DNA from: a virus
Strand: one strand, 5' to 3'
Virus record (IMG/VR): IMGVR_UViG_3300046558_000150
Coordinates: 1-39,233 of that record
DNA: 39,233 nucleotides
Shown: positions 12,405-20,750 of the stretch, piece by piece
Numbering within the stretch: the stretch's first letter is position 1
Layout: each line of letters opens with the position of its first letter
Translations under genes and position numbers: made by a program
Notes under the pieces: model-generated
Seen by the model: the letters and a program-made list of their open reading frames with translations, nothing else
Told to the model about the DNA's origin: nothing
Databases searched by the model: none

Positions 12405-12928
12405 GCAGTCACCACCTGAATCGTGTTGGGGTTGGTGTCGTCGCCCGAGGTGCGGGCGATTCCGGCCTGAAGGGCACCGCGGGCGATCCACACGCTGATC
12501 GTGTGGGTGCTGCCCGGGGTGAGGCCTCGGAGGCGACGTTCGACATACGCGGTCTGCCACACGTCCGCACCGACCGCGCTCGACTCGAGACGTGCGACCT
12601 CGACACCGTCGAGACGGATCGACGCGAACGCGCGGGAGCCCGCCACGCTCACGGCGAGGCGCATGATCGTCTTCACGACGACGGGACGCTCGCCGACGAC
12701 GAACGTGGTCAGCAGGCCAGGCACCTGCACGAGCGTGTCGGTGGCGTTGACCATCGGGTAGACGTGCTCGGCGTGGCCGATCTCATCCCCGCCACCACCG
12801 AGGACGTGCCATCGTGCGCCGTCGGAACGGTACAGCTCGGGCACGTCATCGGGGGCGTACAAGGTGTTCGGGTCCACGGTGCCGGCGGCGGGACGGTCGA
12901 CGTACCGGCCGGTGAGGATGGAGTTCAT
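12401..12928 (-). CDS. minor tail protein
   Basis: A 175-residue beta-rich protein. The N-terminus NSILTGRYVDRPAAGTVDPN with LYRSDGARWHVLG is the short motif often seen where tail spikes or appendages attach. The rest resembles a jelly-roll/carbohydrate-binding domain (FASIRLDGVEVARLESSAVG, then STHTISVWIARG). Probably an adhesin of the tail tip. Coupled to the esterase gene. Confidence 0.65.
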   Translation of the reverse strand: MNSILTGRYVDRPAAGTVDPNTLYAPDDVPELYRSDGARWHVLGGGGDEIGHAEHVYPMVNATDTLVQVPGLLTTFVVGERPVVVKTIMRLAVSVAGSRAFASIRLDGVEVARLESSAVGADVWQTAYVERRLRGLTPGSTHTISVWIARGALQAGIARTSGDDTNPNTIQVVTA

Positions 12929-12957
12929 GCGCGATGGTGTCCTTGCTGGTAGTTCGG

Positions 12958-13824
12958 TCAGAGGGCGGCTTTGAGGGCGGCGATCGTCTCCGCGGGGAGC
13001 TGCGCGAGCCGCTGCTTCACCCCGTCGAAGTCGTCCTTCAGCGCGGCGTCGATACCCGCCACAGCAGCAGCCGACAGCTGCCCTGCGATTGCTGCGGCCT
13101 GCGCGTCGGTGAGCTGCACGGTGCCGTTCTTCGACGCCTCGAGGATCGCCTTGAGCGAGTACGGCGAGACGACGTGCACGTAGTTCAGGTCAGCGCGGAT
13201 GACGGCGACCGCTGAGGCGATGTCCAAGTGCAGGTTGGCCACCGCATCGCTCGTGTTCGTCAGCCAGTCCGCAGCGCGACCGAAGATCGCACCCGCACCG
13301 CCCTGCTTGTTGGCGATGCTGTGTGTCCAGACCGCCTGCGCGATCTCTTCGGGTGTTGGCATGTCTTCCTCCTCAGGAATCGCGCCGCCTCCAGCGGCAG
13401 AGCCACCCATGCGGGCAGCCAGAAAAGCAACAGGGTCGACCTGTCCCGTATTCGAGTAGTGGACGTCGCCGGGAGTGATCTCGAGGTGCAGGTGAACGTC
13501 ACTCGCCGTACCCGTCCGCCCCATCACGCACAGAGGGTCACCCTCCCGAACGAACTGCCCCACCTTCACCAGCAGGCCCGCCGAGTGCAGCGACTTCGAG
13601 AAGAACCCGTCATGCTGTAGCCACACCTGAGTGCCACCGCCAGGCCACCCGGATGGCGTGCCAGCAACCTTCACCTGACCTGCCGCCACCGCCCGGATAA
13701 TGCTGAACGTGTGTGAGAAGTCGGCGCCCTTGTGGTTCTTTGAAGCGTTCGGGACATTGATGTTCCGAGGCCCGAACGCACTCGACACGTAGGGCTTGGT
13801 CTTCGATCCATTCGGCCACAACAC
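12958..13824 (-). CDS. endolysin, M23 metallopeptidase
   Basis: A 288-residue protein starting at GTG 13824 behind a perfect AGGAGG. Residues about 1-135 are a LytM/M23 peptidase: SSAFGPRN at the start, zinc ligands His and Asp in NHKGADFSH, and the HLHLEI motif, with IRAVAAGQVKVAG between. M23 enzymes cut peptide cross-bridges in peptidoglycan. Residues about 140-288 form a helical C-terminal region (EEIAQAVWTHSIAN, AAIAGQLSAAAVAGIDAALK) found on many actinophage lysins and perhaps used for multimerisation. No signal peptide, so a holin is needed; candidates lie 2-3 kb downstream. Confidence 0.9.
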   Translation of the reverse strand: MLWPNGSKTKPYVSSAFGPRNINVPNASKNHKGADFSHTFSIIRAVAAGQVKVAGTPSGWPGGGTQVWLQHDGFFSKSLHSAGLLVKVGQFVREGDPLCVMGRTGTASDVHLHLEITPGDVHYSNTGQVDPVAFLAARMGGSAAGGGAIPEEEDMPTPEEIAQAVWTHSIANKQGGAGAIFGRAADWLTNTSDAVANLHLDIASAVAVIRADLNYVHVVSPYSLKAILEASKNGTVQLTDAQAAAIAGQLSAAAVAGIDAALKDDFDGVKQRLAQLPAETIAALKAAL

Positions 13825-13832
13825 GATGCCTC

Positions 13833-14558
13833 CTACGCGCGCCCGTAGACAGTCAGCGAACCGGTGATCGTTCCCGCAGACGGGAAGTAGGTGAATCCAT
13901 CAAACGACGACGCAACGTTGTGGCGACCCCACATCTGCGATCCCCAGTTGGTTGCCGGGTCGAGCACGGACTGTGCACTCACATCCACTCGGGTGACCGC
14001 GGCAACAAAGGGCCTCGTGAAGTCGATCTTGATGCTGTGCTCGACACCATTCAGAGGCAACATCGGGAACGCTGACAGGTTCGCGTTCCTAGGTGCCGTG
14101 ACAGACCCGTTGTTCGCGACAAACTGCTGCGCCGTGTACTGCGTTGCAGAGTTGTCCGTACTGCCCGAACGGAGCCGCATCGTGCCGCCCGAAGTCGTGG
14201 AGGATGCGTTGATCTCGAGCACGGCGCGATAGTTCTCGAACAGTGCCGAGAAACCCGTGAACACCACACTGCTTGCGGTCGTGAAGTTGATCCGCTGGAG
14301 CTTGTAGTCGCCATCGACGGCAAGCCGCCAGTCGGTCCCATCGTGCACGTACCGACGGTCCGTGTCTTTCGCGTACCCCTGCAGGCCCTCGCGCTTGTAC
14401 GCATACGAGACCAGTGCTGCGAGGTCCGCCCGGACGATGTAGTTGCCCACGTCCGCCGCGTAGTCCGCGGCAAGCTGAGGGTCAAGCTTGATGTCAGGCG
14501 GCGCCGTATCCAGAAAGCGCGGGGCTCCAGTGACCGGATCGAGAGAGCTTGCGGCCAT
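13833..14558 (-). CDS. minor tail protein
   Basis: A 241-residue protein. N-terminal MAASSLDPVTGAPRFLDTAP, a short trimerisation-like helix (LAALVSYAYKREGLQ), then DRRYVHDGTDWRLAV as a fibre-tip motif and a C-terminal beta domain (EHSIKIDFTRPFVAAVTRVD). It starts between two tail genes and precedes the endolysin. Likely a tail appendage; no enzyme motif seen. Confidence 0.65.
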   Translation of the reverse strand: MAASSLDPVTGAPRFLDTAPPDIKLDPQLAADYAADVGNYIVRADLAALVSYAYKREGLQGYAKDTDRRYVHDGTDWRLAVDGDYKLQRINFTTASSVVFTGFSALFENYRAVLEINASSTTSGGTMRLRSGSTDNSATQYTAQQFVANNGSVTAPRNANLSAFPMLPLNGVEHSIKIDFTRPFVAAVTRVDVSAQSVLDPATNWGSQMWGRHNVASSFDGFTYFPSAGTITGSLTVYGRA

Positions 14559-14617
14559 CAGTGGGCCTCCTTAACGTGAAAACGCCCACCCGAGGGTGAG
14601 CGGAAGAATGGGAAGAG

Positions 14618-15490
14618 TTAGCGGACGCCGATGAGGCGGAGTGCGCCAGAGAGTGGATCGCCGGCAGTGCCGCGCCATTTGCTGTGCCCGGCACCACCAG
14701 GAGCGAGAACACCGATGCCACGGTTGCCAACCGCGAGGTACTGGCCGAATGCTGCGGGGATGGGAACCCAGCCGGAGCGACCAGCACCGCCCGCCATGCC
14801 CACCGCGTCGTGAATACCAGGCGCGCCACCAGGGATCGCCCCATGGTCATGTACACCGATAGCAGCAGCGCCCACGTCCTGCATCAGCGGCAGGTAGACG
14901 TAGCAGGCATGAACCACACCCGCACCGACAGCATCACGAACCGTCGCGCCGTAGACCCAGATGCCGTCATTGCTTGACGACGCCCACGGATCGTTACCCC
15001 ACCACGACCCCTGGTAACGGCCCGAGTTGGACGCCCGCACGACAAGATCGAACGGAACCGCGCCACCGCCTCCGGACTCCCCCGGATCTGTCGGGGTCGT
15101 CAGACCTGTCACCTTCCCCTGAATGACGCCCGTCGCCCAGTTGATCTCCACGTCATCATTCACGGCCGGCGTGTATCCGCTGCGGTAGAAGAGCAGGTAG
15201 GCGACCCCATCGACGGTGACCGTCGCGCGCGGTGTCCCCGTGGCGCTGATCTTCCCCAACGGGTTCAGCGGTTTCATCGGCCCCGTGACCGCTGGGGAAC
15301 TGTTGACCCAGTCAACGCGGACAGCCATACCCGCAATGGGCGGGTAGAACCCTATGCATGGGATTGTGACAGTGGATGTGCCGATGTTTACGACCGCGAA
15401 ACGGCCATCCATCCGCACGAAGATGCCAGTCTCCGAACGCGACGAACCGCCCTCAGCGAACCTACGAGCGACGTCATCGGCATCACTCAT
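14618..15490 (-). CDS. minor tail protein
   Basis: A 290-residue Gly-rich protein. OB-like N-terminal region (IFVRMDGRFAVVNIGTSTVT), a central linker (TDPGESGGGG) and a C-terminal beta domain with GVHDHGAIPGGAPGIHDAVG. The arrangement is typical of actinophage tail-tip proteins next to the hub protein. Overlaps the upstream gene by ATGA. Confidence 0.65.
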   Translation of the reverse strand: MSDADDVARRFAEGGSSRSETGIFVRMDGRFAVVNIGTSTVTIPCIGFYPPIAGMAVRVDWVNSSPAVTGPMKPLNPLGKISATGTPRATVTVDGVAYLLFYRSGYTPAVNDDVEINWATGVIQGKVTGLTTPTDPGESGGGGAVPFDLVVRASNSGRYQGSWWGNDPWASSSNDGIWVYGATVRDAVGAGVVHACYVYLPLMQDVGAAAIGVHDHGAIPGGAPGIHDAVGMAGGAGRSGWVPIPAAFGQYLAVGNRGIGVLAPGGAGHSKWRGTAGDPLSGALRLIGVR

Positions 15491-16599
15491 GACAACTCCC
15501 GGACAACCCTGAGGGTCACATTCATGTACGCCGAATCAGACAGCGACACCTTCCGCGCCTGCCCCACCAGTGGACGCTTCCACCCCTCAAGGGCAATCAC
15601 GTCGCCCTCCTCAACAAGGGGGTTCACGATGCACTGAACCTGCACGTCGTATGCCTGCGAACCGATAGACAGATCAAGGACGGACCGCACAGCCGCATCC
15701 GCTTGCTCCTGCGTCTTCACCAGATCAGATGCGTAGTAGCGAGTGTTCGGCTTGTAGTCCCCATCAACAGACAGGTCGCCCGCTTCGACGAATGCGACAG
15801 CATGGATCGGGTTGCCGTTCACGTCCTCGAACGTTCCGACGACCTCGTTGTACACCGTGTCCGTGTCGATCTCATCCGCCACGTCCAGGACGGTGCCCAT
15901 CTCGCCCAGCCGCAGGGTCGCAACAGGTTCACCAATCTCGTCGGGGACGATCACCCATGCGCCACGACTGTTCACCCGCGCGGAACCACCCAGAATGCGA
16001 CCCAGCTCGAGCACCGCATCCAAGCGTCCCCCCTGCTTCGCCTCCCACACCTTCGCAGACGGCAACGCAACATCCTCGACCGTCTCCTCCACAGGCATGC
16101 CGGTGATGCGCCGCAGCTCCTCAAACGCCGAAGCGCCGGCCAGCGACTGCTCCGGGAAACGGAGCCCCCACCGGTTCACGTCCTCATCAAGAGAGAAGAA
16201 CGTCAACCCCACCTCAGAGGCGACCACCAACTCTTGCCCTTCATACGTCGTGGTGGTGTCCTTCGTGTACGGGTTGCCTGTCACCCGGTAGATACCTAGG
16301 GACACCGACTCCTCGAAGCCGCCCGCCCGGATCGTCATCACCGGCTCGACCCGAGCACGGAACGCAGACAGCACGCCCTTAGTTCCCTCAGGACTCACCG
16401 ACTCGCCATTCTGCGACTGGTGAACGATCGTCCCAGAACCCGACGAGCACACCTTGCCACCCAGATCGGACGACAATTGCCAGGCCTCGAACCGCTCACC
16501 CTCCATCACGCGTTCCGAACCGTTGAAAACATTCACTGCCAGGTCACGCTCAAACGAACCCGTCAGCACCTTCACCAACTCAGCACTCCCCTGCCGCAT
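15487..16599 (-). CDS. tail hub / minor tail protein
   Basis: A 370-residue protein. Beta-rich N-terminus (VLTGSFERDLAVNVFNGSER), a central region with LRRITGMPVEETVEDVALPS and VLELGRILGGSARVNSRGAW, and a C-terminal strand domain. This resembles phage hub proteins (Tal/gp27-like) that sit below the distal tail protein. It follows the distal tail-like gene by ten bases. Assignment from order and general composition. Confidence 0.65.
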   Translation of the reverse strand: MRQGSAELVKVLTGSFERDLAVNVFNGSERVMEGERFEAWQLSSDLGGKVCSSGSGTIVHQSQNGESVSPEGTKGVLSAFRARVEPVMTIRAGGFEESVSLGIYRVTGNPYTKDTTTTYEGQELVVASEVGLTFFSLDEDVNRWGLRFPEQSLAGASAFEELRRITGMPVEETVEDVALPSAKVWEAKQGGRLDAVLELGRILGGSARVNSRGAWVIVPDEIGEPVATLRLGEMGTVLDVADEIDTDTVYNEVVGTFEDVNGNPIHAVAFVEAGDLSVDGDYKPNTRYYASDLVKTQEQADAAVRSVLDLSIGSQAYDVQVQCIVNPLVEEGDVIALEGWKRPLVGQARKVSLSDSAYMNVTLRVVRELS

Positions 16600-16608
16600 G
16601 ACGCCCCC

Positions 16609-17439
16609 TTATCCGGCCGCGCCGGCCAAGTCATACCTACGGTTCACATCACTCGCTCGAAGATGCGCCGTGTTGACGGCTGCAGCCGTGGCGAACGACA
16701 CGTTGATGTCCTTCGCCCTGAGCAGGGGCACGAAGAGCCCGGGAATCGGCGGGTCAACTTCGTCACCATTGATCTGGTGCGAGATCTCGCCGCCACCCCA
16801 CTGGTAGGTGATATCCAGTTCAGGCACGTCGAGGACAGAGAGGAACAATGGCTGAGGAACACGCATGATCCCGTAATCCGCACCCAGCCGGATACACACC
16901 ACTGGCGGCATCCCGGCGTCACCACACATCGCCCGTACTGCGTCCGCTTCGGTGTCGGTAGTTGTGCGCACGTCAAGCTCCAGACCAACGACACCTTGTC
17001 GCGGCTCAGAAAGAACTACACCCGTGCGTCGCCCCTTCGGCCGCGCAACCACACCTGGAGTTGGGCGCAGAATCCGAACAGCCGACTCCCCACCCAGCAA
17101 GATTTTCACTGCGTTCTGAGGATCTAGCGGATTATGCATCCACGAGCTCGACACCGAAACAGTCACCGCAGCTGTAGGGGTGAACCCCAATGACTGTCCC
17201 GCAGCGTTGAACTGCTCCGCTCGGTAGGACACTGGGCGGTTGAACGGCACCTCGAAATCAATCCGTGTCAACGTGCCGCCCGTGGCGGCATCCACTGCGC
17301 CACGCATCTGCTGCTCGGTACCGCCAGACAACCGATACACCGTCACCGACGCCGTGCCCACGGTAAAGCTAGGGAAGAACACCTCCACCCGCGGGCATGG
17401 CGCCTCATCGACATAAGGCGTCAGAGTCGGAGCGCTCAT
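16609..17439 (-). CDS. distal tail-like minor tail protein
   Basis: A 276-residue beta-rich protein directly downstream of the tape-measure gene (ATGA overlap), the standard position of Dit-type proteins in siphophages. Strand-rich segments include VEVFFPSFTVGTASVTVYRL and LELDVRTTTDTEADAVRAMC. The C-terminus carries LFVPLLRAKDINVSFATAAA. No catalytic residues seen. Confidence 0.7.
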   Translation of the reverse strand: MSAPTLTPYVDEAPCPRVEVFFPSFTVGTASVTVYRLSGGTEQQMRGAVDAATGGTLTRIDFEVPFNRPVSYRAEQFNAAGQSLGFTPTAAVTVSVSSSWMHNPLDPQNAVKILLGGESAVRILRPTPGVVARPKGRRTGVVLSEPRQGVVGLELDVRTTTDTEADAVRAMCGDAGMPPVVCIRLGADYGIMRVPQPLFLSVLDVPELDITYQWGGGEISHQINGDEVDPPIPGLFVPLLRAKDINVSFATAAAVNTAHLRASDVNRRYDLAGAAG

Positions 17440-20309
17440 ACAGTCCTCACTCCCCTGCGCGTCGTCTGGGACCGCGAGTTGTCATATCCGACGATCTGCT
17501 CCTGCACGATCGCCCGAACAGGGTTGCCGTCCACGAGCATCGTGAACTCAGCCCCAGCAAGAGACACCGAGACGTCCGAGGAACTCAGCCCCTGAGTCGC
17601 CCCGGATGCCGATGGGCCCACCCATGACCCGGAGCGCAGAGACGCGCGGTATGCCTCGATACCAGCATGGCCACCAGCCGCATCGACTTCGCGCGCAGTG
17701 ATGACATGCTCACCTGGAGCGAGCATGCGGAGTTCAGAGTCGACACCCTTGGTGCCACGGCCGATGACAGGGCCACCCGTTGCCTGCCCGGGCGGTTTCA
17801 GAACCGTCCCCGCCCCCACCACCGTCGTCGAGACCGGAATATTGAGGGACTTCGGCAGGCTGTTGAACGCGTTGTTCAGATCCTGCAGGTTCCACTTTGC
17901 TTGAGCTGTCTCTACGAGCATTCGCGTGATGTGCTCAGGCGGGGTGTTGAAGATCTCGCCAGCGAGCGCGTTCACTTCGTCCGCGTTGTATCCGGCGGCG
18001 AGAGCAGCATCAACGAACGCCTGTCGTTGGCTCGCGAGCGTGCCAAGGTACTTCTGGGTTGCCTCGTCAGCGCTCATCGTGTTCAGGTCCTGCTGAAGCT
18101 GGGCGTCAGCAGCAGATATGGCTGCGGCTGCCACATCCGACAATGAAGCGGCATTCGCCGCACCAGAGACAGTCGCCTGATCGAGAGAGAGGATGAAACC
18201 ATCCAAGGTTCCGTTAGCTTCCTCGTACTGGTCCCTCTGTCTTTGAACCTCTTCAGAGACTCCCGACAAAGCGGTGAGCCACCTCGAGTTCGCCGTCACC
18301 GCGTCCTGTGCGATACCGTTCGCCTCATTGATCTGATCGATCAGGTCCGTCAGATCAGAGTGCAAGTCAGCGACGGCATCAGCCTGCTTGATGTAAGCCT
18401 CAGCGGCAGTGTCCGCCGCCTCCGCGGAGTCCTCCATCGCGAACGCGAGGAGAGCCGTCATGTCGATCTGGCCGTCTTTGGTGGTGACGTCCCGCTGCTG
18501 TGCGTCGGCTACCCGCACGAGCTCGTCGCGGTAGGGCTTCATCGCGTTGAGGAGATCGATCTGCTCGGACTTCGACAGCCCCATCTCTTCGGAGAGCATC
18601 CGGAAAGATCGGGCAGCGGCTGGCGCATCGGTCTTGGCGAGCTTTCCCATCTCCTCACCCATGGTGGTGAGGACCGCAGAGAGCTGGCTCGTTTCCCCCC
18701 GCAGCCCTCGAAGGAAGTCGTTGTGGGCGATGATGTCCAGGTTCTCCCGGAACTTCTCAGCCGACGACACTGCCTCGTTGAGACGGGACAAGAACGGCAC
18801 GGCGGAATCGCCTGCCTCGAAGAGCTCGGCTGAGGACTTCGCGTTCTTGAGGACGTTCTGGAACACCTCTGTCGAGGTGCGCAGCTTCTCCTGCGCCACG
18901 GACAGCCCGACGACAGCGGCCGTAGCGGCAATCATCGCGATCCCGTAAGGGCCCGTGAGGAACTGCCACATGGACGAGAGTGCCGCCTTCGACGAGGCCC
19001 CGGTGATGCTGAGCGTCTCGAGTGCGATCTTCAGCTCTACGAGCTTCGGAACTGCGAGAAGCGCGCTCCCGCCGAGAAGCGCCACCACCCCGACAGACGA
19101 CGTCAGAACTGCGATGACGCCCTGAACAGGGTCCGGCAGGTCAGCCATGAAACCCGAGAACGCCGCGACGGCATCCGCAGCGCCAGCAACGGCCGGGAGG
19201 AACACCTGGCCAAAGTCGATCGCGGCATCACGCACAGCGTTGCCGGCGATCTGGATCTTCGCCTCAGTCGTCTCGTATCGCTTCGCCGCTTCTTCCGCCA
19301 GAGCGGTGTTCTCGTCCCACGCCTCGGAACCAAGCTCGAGCGACTTGCGCAGCAGGTCTCCCGAGTTGGCCATCCCAAGCAGGGCCTGAGACACACGGAT
19401 GTCTGTCTGTCCGAGGTTCGAGAGAGTCTGGAAGACATCGCCGCCCTGAGCGTTGATTCGCCCGAGTCCTTCGACGAAGGTGGCGATCGCGTCGGCCGGA
19501 GCCTCTTTGAAAGCCTTCTGGAAGTCTGTGGAGGACATCCCGGCGACCTTGGCGAACTCGTCGAGCTTCTCGCCACCGGAGGAGACCGACATTGCGATGT
19601 CCGTCATGATGCGCGAGATAGCCGAGCCACCAGCCTCAGCTTCGATGCCCACCGATGCCAGTGCGTTGGCGAACCCGAGAACCTGAGCCTCGGTCAGGCC
19701 GACGACGGCTCCGGCGCCTGCGATTCGCTGAGCCATCTGGATGATGTCACGCTCAGTCGACGCTCCGTCGTTACCAAGCGCGACGAGAGCAGCGCCAAGG
19801 TTGTCGACGTCTTCGGGCGCGGTCTGCATGACGTTCATCAGCTGCGCGATCGACGTTGCGGCCTCGTCAGCGGACAGGTTCGTGGTCTCAGACAGGTCGA
19901 TCATCGTCTTGGTGAAGTCGACGACGTCCTGACGCTTGACGCCAAGCTGGCCCGCTGCCTCTGCGACCGCTGCGATCTCCTGGTGGGTAGCCGGGAGGGT
20001 CTGAGCGAGAGAGCGGAGCCCGTCCTCGAGCTCCGCCATCTGCTGCTCGTTGCCGTCAACTGTCTTGGTGACGCCCGCCCACGCCGACTCCCAGTCCAGA
20101 GCAGCCTTCACCGAGAGCGCCGTGACAGCAGTGAGTGCTGATCCGGTTAGGACAAGTCCCTGGCCGACGCGTTCGAATGCCTGCTTCTTCTGCTCGAGCT
20201 TCTCCGCTTCAGTGCCGACCGTCCGGACGGCACGCGCGGCGTCGAGCATGCCCTTCTCAAGGTCAGACACCTGTGCGGTGAGCTTGACTGATACAACCCT
20301 CTGCGCCAT
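17436..20309 (-). CDS. tape measure protein
   Basis: A 957-residue protein, the longest gene. Residues about 1-60 are a coiled start (VSDLEKGMLDAARAVRTVGT). About 75-330 is the TP901-type tape-measure core (ATHQEIAAVAEAAGQLGVKR, LSADEAATSIAQLMNVMQTA). Hydrophobic helices follow near 390-480 (GVIAVLTSSVGVVALLGGSA, GIAMIAATAAVVGLSVAQEK). At roughly 1.5 angstrom per residue the tail would be about 140 nm (inference). No peptidase or transglycosylase domain is evident. GGAGG precedes the ATG. The plus-strand lipoprotein gene begins only 42 bases upstream in the opposite direction. Confidence 0.93.
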   Translation of the reverse strand: MAQRVVSVKLTAQVSDLEKGMLDAARAVRTVGTEAEKLEQKKQAFERVGQGLVLTGSALTAVTALSVKAALDWESAWAGVTKTVDGNEQQMAELEDGLRSLAQTLPATHQEIAAVAEAAGQLGVKRQDVVDFTKTMIDLSETTNLSADEAATSIAQLMNVMQTAPEDVDNLGAALVALGNDGASTERDIIQMAQRIAGAGAVVGLTEAQVLGFANALASVGIEAEAGGSAISRIMTDIAMSVSSGGEKLDEFAKVAGMSSTDFQKAFKEAPADAIATFVEGLGRINAQGGDVFQTLSNLGQTDIRVSQALLGMANSGDLLRKSLELGSEAWDENTALAEEAAKRYETTEAKIQIAGNAVRDAAIDFGQVFLPAVAGAADAVAAFSGFMADLPDPVQGVIAVLTSSVGVVALLGGSALLAVPKLVELKIALETLSITGASSKAALSSMWQFLTGPYGIAMIAATAAVVGLSVAQEKLRTSTEVFQNVLKNAKSSAELFEAGDSAVPFLSRLNEAVSSAEKFRENLDIIAHNDFLRGLRGETSQLSAVLTTMGEEMGKLAKTDAPAAARSFRMLSEEMGLSKSEQIDLLNAMKPYRDELVRVADAQQRDVTTKDGQIDMTALLAFAMEDSAEAADTAAEAYIKQADAVADLHSDLTDLIDQINEANGIAQDAVTANSRWLTALSGVSEEVQRQRDQYEEANGTLDGFILSLDQATVSGAANAASLSDVAAAAISAADAQLQQDLNTMSADEATQKYLGTLASQRQAFVDAALAAGYNADEVNALAGEIFNTPPEHITRMLVETAQAKWNLQDLNNAFNSLPKSLNIPVSTTVVGAGTVLKPPGQATGGPVIGRGTKGVDSELRMLAPGEHVITAREVDAAGGHAGIEAYRASLRSGSWVGPSASGATQGLSSSDVSVSLAGAEFTMLVDGNPVRAIVQEQIVGYDNSRSQTTRRGVRTV

Positions 20310-20339
20310 TTGGAACCTCCGATGTCGCAGGTGCCGGGA

Positions 20340-20345
20340 TAAGAT
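20340..20345 (+). promoter_or_regulatory. -10 box of the leaderless lipoprotein gene
   Basis: TAAGAT ends six bases before ATG 20352, so the transcript would start at the start codon. A TTGGAA at 20310-20315 is too far (24 bp) for a standard -35, and no Shine-Dalgarno is seen. This is the spacing of leaderless actinobacterial genes. Confidence 0.55.
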
Positions 20346-20351
20346 CCGGGC

Positions 20352-20750
20352 ATGCGGAAGAAACTGATCGCGCTAGTAGGCGCAGGACTCGTGCTGACGG
20401 GGTGCGCTGCGGGCGTCAGCGCTGAGCCGACCCCGACTCCGACGCCATCAGCGGACCCGAACATCGCGGCCTGCGCTGACTTTGAGAGCACTTTCTTGGC
20501 GGGCGCTCTGGAGATGCCCGAGTACCTCGCTGACTGGGAGGCAACTCGCGATTCCATCGACGCGATCTCGCTGACCGCTCAAGGGGATGTGAAGACCCGG
20601 ATTCAGACCTTCGTCTCGAACTGGCCCGAGATGGGTGACTTCTTCATCTGGCATGAGTTCGACGAATCGAACCGCATGCTCGGCGATATCGAGCGAGCAT
20701 GCGCGGCGTCAGGCGCCGACATCGCAGTGCAGCTCACGACCAGCGACTAG
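20352..20750 (+). CDS. secreted lipoprotein (moron) antisense to the late operon
   Basis: A 132-residue protein with a complete lipoprotein signal: basic MRKKL, a hydrophobic core (IALVGAGLVLTG) and Cys18 in a LTGC lipobox. A Pro/Thr linker (PTPTPTPSADP) leads to an acidic helical domain (residues about 40-130) with two further Cys. It is the only plus-strand gene inside the minus-strand structural operon, between the tail chaperone and the tape-measure gene. It has its own -10 box and no leader. Its stop TAG shares the palindrome CTAG with the stop of the convergent chaperone gene. Such genes are usually prophage-expressed and alter the host surface. Superinfection exclusion is the leading guess; the family is not recognised. 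Confidence 0.85.
   Translation: MRKKLIALVGAGLVLTGCAAGVSAEPTPTPTPSADPNIAACADFESTFLAGALEMPEYLADWEATRDSIDAISLTAQGDVKTRIQTFVSNWPEMGDFFIWHEFDESNRMLGDIERACAASGADIAVQLTTSD

Noticed and set aside
11259-12419. 386-residue plus-strand open frame
   Set aside because: Antisense to the XhlA-like and hydrolase genes; low-complexity Arg/Val/Asp composition typical of GC-rich shadows.
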